Source of the DNA: Bacillota bacterium
Lineage (GTDB): Bacteria; Bacillota; Clostridia; Tissierellales; Peptoniphilaceae
Direction of reading: 5' to 3'
Assembly (NCBI GenBank): GCA_023442495.1
Contig: JAEZZB010000092.1
Coordinates: 1 to 6,726 of the forward strand
Length of the DNA stretch: 6,726 bases
Below the pieces are notes generated by a model. It worked only from the letters and a program-made list of their open reading frames with translations, searched no databases and was not told the origin of the DNA. Position numbers and translations under genes: made by a program. Shown here in pieces: positions 5,609 to 6,726 of the stretch; the first letter of the stretch is position 1; every line of letters begins with the position of its first letter.

Positions 5609-6431
5609 AGAAATAAAAAATAAAGACAGTATAATTACGGAAAAAGATTTATCGAACTTAGCTTTAAGATCCATACCTATGGAGCATTCTTGGAACTATG
5701 AAAGAATGATGCATATGGGTTATGCATGGGCTTTAATGCCTATCTTAAAGAAATTATATCCAAAGGATGAGGATTTCAGAGAGGCTTTACAAAGGCATTT
5801 GGAGTTTTATAATACCACCCCATTTATAATTACATTTCCACTTGGTATCTCTGCAGCTATGGAGGAAGAGAGAGCTACTAGCATAGATACCTTTGACGCA
5901 AAATCTATATCGGATGTAAAAACAGCTTTAATGGGTCCTTTAGCAGGGATAGGTGATTCATTATTTTGGGGAACACTTAGAATAATTGCTACAGGCATAG
6001 GTGCTTCTCTAGGCCTTCAAGGAAATTTACTTGGACCGCTACTATTTTTCCTAGTATGGAATATACCTCATTGGATTTCCAGGTATGTATTATCCTTTGT
6101 AGGATTTAATTTAGGTACGGAAGTTATTACTCAAGCTAACCAAAAAGGAGTAATGGATAAAATTACACGTGCAGCTAGTGTAGTAGGACTATCTGTTGCA
6201 GGTGCAATGACTGCAGAAATGGTCAATATAAACATACCTATAGCAATTGGTGCTGGAGAAAATGCTACCACTATTCAGGCTATACTTGATGGTATAATAC
6301 CTGGTATACCTAAATTATTAATATTCTGGTTAGCATATAGGCTACTGAAGAGAAAAACAAGTCCACTATTAATAATGTTGATTATGTTGATACTAGGAAT
6401 CGCAGGAGCATTTTTTGGATTCTTAGGATAA
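5598..6431 (+). CDS. PTS mannose/fructose/sorbose family EIID component (membrane)
   Basis: A 277-residue EIID (PF03613) protein of normal length. The polar N-terminal half carries 'SWNYERM' (31-37), 'RHLEFYNTTPF' (66-76) and the family signature MGPLAGIGDS (112-121). Hydrophobic segments follow near 123-140, 144-172, 192-218 and 238-276. It forms the transport channel with EIIC. Its start lies inside the EIIC gene (11-nt overlap), with a G6 tract at 5582-5587 serving as ribosome binding site 10 nt upstream. This is a slightly long spacing that suggests coupling to EIIC. It is the last gene of the operon, followed by a terminator. Confidence 0.95.
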   Translation: MSFKEIKNKDSIITEKDLSNLALRSIPMEHSWNYERMMHMGYAWALMPILKKLYPKDEDFREALQRHLEFYNTTPFIITFPLGISAAMEEERATSIDTFDAKSISDVKTALMGPLAGIGDSLFWGTLRIIATGIGASLGLQGNLLGPLLFFLVWNIPHWISRYVLSFVGFNLGTEVITQANQKGVMDKITRAASVVGLSVAGAMTAEMVNINIPIAIGAGENATTIQAILDGIIPGIPKLLIFWLAYRLLKRKTSPLLIMLIMLILGIAGAFFGFLG

Positions 6432-6436
6432 GAGAA

Positions 6437-6468
6437 ACTACCCTTGTTCTAATCAAGGGTAGTCTTTT
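6437..6468 (+). terminator. Intrinsic terminator of the SIS/PTS operon
   Basis: ACTACCCTTG (6437-6446) pairs over 10 bases with CAAGGGTAGT (6454-6463) around a 7-nt loop, followed by C and TTTT (6465-6468) and more A/T. It begins 5 nt after the EIID stop. Confidence 0.88.
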
Positions 6469-6556
6469 AAATTTTACTTCATAATTCTATTTGTTTTAGA
6501 TAATTTAATCGTATAACTATGAAAAAAGGAAAAAGGTAATGTGAATCTTTGACTAG

Positions 6557-6646
6557 TACAATTTTTTAGCTACAAAAGCTAAACTAGAAGAAATCAAAAT
6601 ATCCGATTACACTTTAGAAATAATAAGAAAAAAATATAAAACTTAA
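6557..6646 (+). pseudogene. Start-less coding remnant before the IS end
   Basis: A frame of 29 codons from just after a TAG (6554-6556) to TAA (6644-6646) reads like the end of a helical protein (for example KLEEIKISDYTLEIIRKKYK). It has no in-frame ATG, GTG or TTG preceded by a ribosome binding site. It may be the decayed tail of a gene disrupted next to the mobile-element end, or chance in AT-rich DNA. I do not recognise the family. Confidence 0.25.
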
Positions 6647-6661
6647 TTTATGAATTAGGTT

Positions 6662-6726
6662 GGTACTGTCAAATTTTTTGTGTAAACTCAAACTTATAAA
6701 TTCTGTAAATTTAGTTCCAATTCACC
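6662..6726 (-). mobile_element. Probable outer end of an IS256/mutator-type insertion sequence
   Basis: GGTACTGTCAAATTTTTTGT, continuing with GTAAAC to about 6687, resembles the terminal inverted repeats of IS256-family elements, in which an outer 'ACTGTC' and an inner 'TGTGTAAA' are common. The transposase would then lie to the right and be read on the minus strand. In reverse, the last bases give only a few codons before stops (for example at 6713-6711 or 6696-6694), consistent with a transposase C-terminus next to the terminal repeat but far too short to prove it. The other end and the target duplication are outside the window or not identifiable. Confidence 0.45.

Noticed and set aside
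5807..5998. 63-codon open frame on the minus strand inside EIID
   Set aside because: It is a shadow of the conserved EIID reading frame with no independent support.
6565..6583. Hairpin TTTAGCT-ACAAA-AGCTAAA as a terminator
   Set aside because: The 7-bp stem is AT-rich and no T-tract follows it on either strand in the right place; it lies within a possible coding remnant.
1..6726. CRISPR array, tRNA, rRNA or known riboswitch
   Set aside because: I saw no regularly spaced repeats, no cloverleaf-like sequence and no conserved rRNA or riboswitch motif on either strand.

Overview
The window is very AT-rich. It has A/T-ending codons (many AGA, ATA, TTA), strong AGGAGG-like ribosome binding sites, intrinsic terminators and a CcpA-type cre-like site. 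Together these point to a low-GC Gram-positive (Bacillota), perhaps an anaerobic coccus or Tissierellia relative. The exact taxon cannot be read from the sequence. Apart from one possible insertion-sequence end, every gene lies on the + strand.

Layout. Positions 1-126 are the last 41 codons of an unidentified gene. Positions 127-446 are an AT-rich regulatory and leader region. It holds a good sigma-70 type promoter, operator-like repeats and a 24-codon ORF with its own ribosome binding site. Next come two translationally coupled genes. The first is a 161-residue protein that I read as a stand-alone UTRA-like effector domain with no DNA-binding domain (447-932). The second is a complete GntR/HutC-type repressor (932-1660), which ends in an intrinsic terminator. 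A compact promoter region follows (1681-1791), with a cre-like site, a -35/-10 pair and a perfect 20-bp palindrome. The six-gene operon 1792-6431 comes next: two SIS-domain proteins, then PTS EIIA, EIIB, EIIC and EIID of the mannose/sorbose family, closed by a strong terminator at 6437-6468. The last ~260 bases hold a gene fragment and what looks like the outer end of an IS256-type element.

How the genes work together (inference from family knowledge). The four PTS proteins would import and phosphorylate a sugar-containing substrate. The two SIS proteins both keep the Glu and His, 16 residues apart, that are used by GlmS isomerase and by FraB/FrlB-type deglycases. They would then cleave or isomerise the 6-phosphate product. 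A mannose-family PTS with two SIS deglycases matches the Salmonella gfr glucoselysine/fructoselysine system, so use of an Amadori or Heyns compound (a sugar-amine glycation product) is the best guess. The actual substrate is not proven.

Regulation. The palindrome at 1721-1740 (TTATCC-N8-GGATAA) has a degenerate partner with identical outer spacing at 172-191, overlapping the -35 of the regulator's own promoter. Both are followed by AAGCTTTA. This suggests that the GntR protein represses both its own operon and the PTS operon. The UTRA-only protein coupled to the repressor is the most unusual element of the window.
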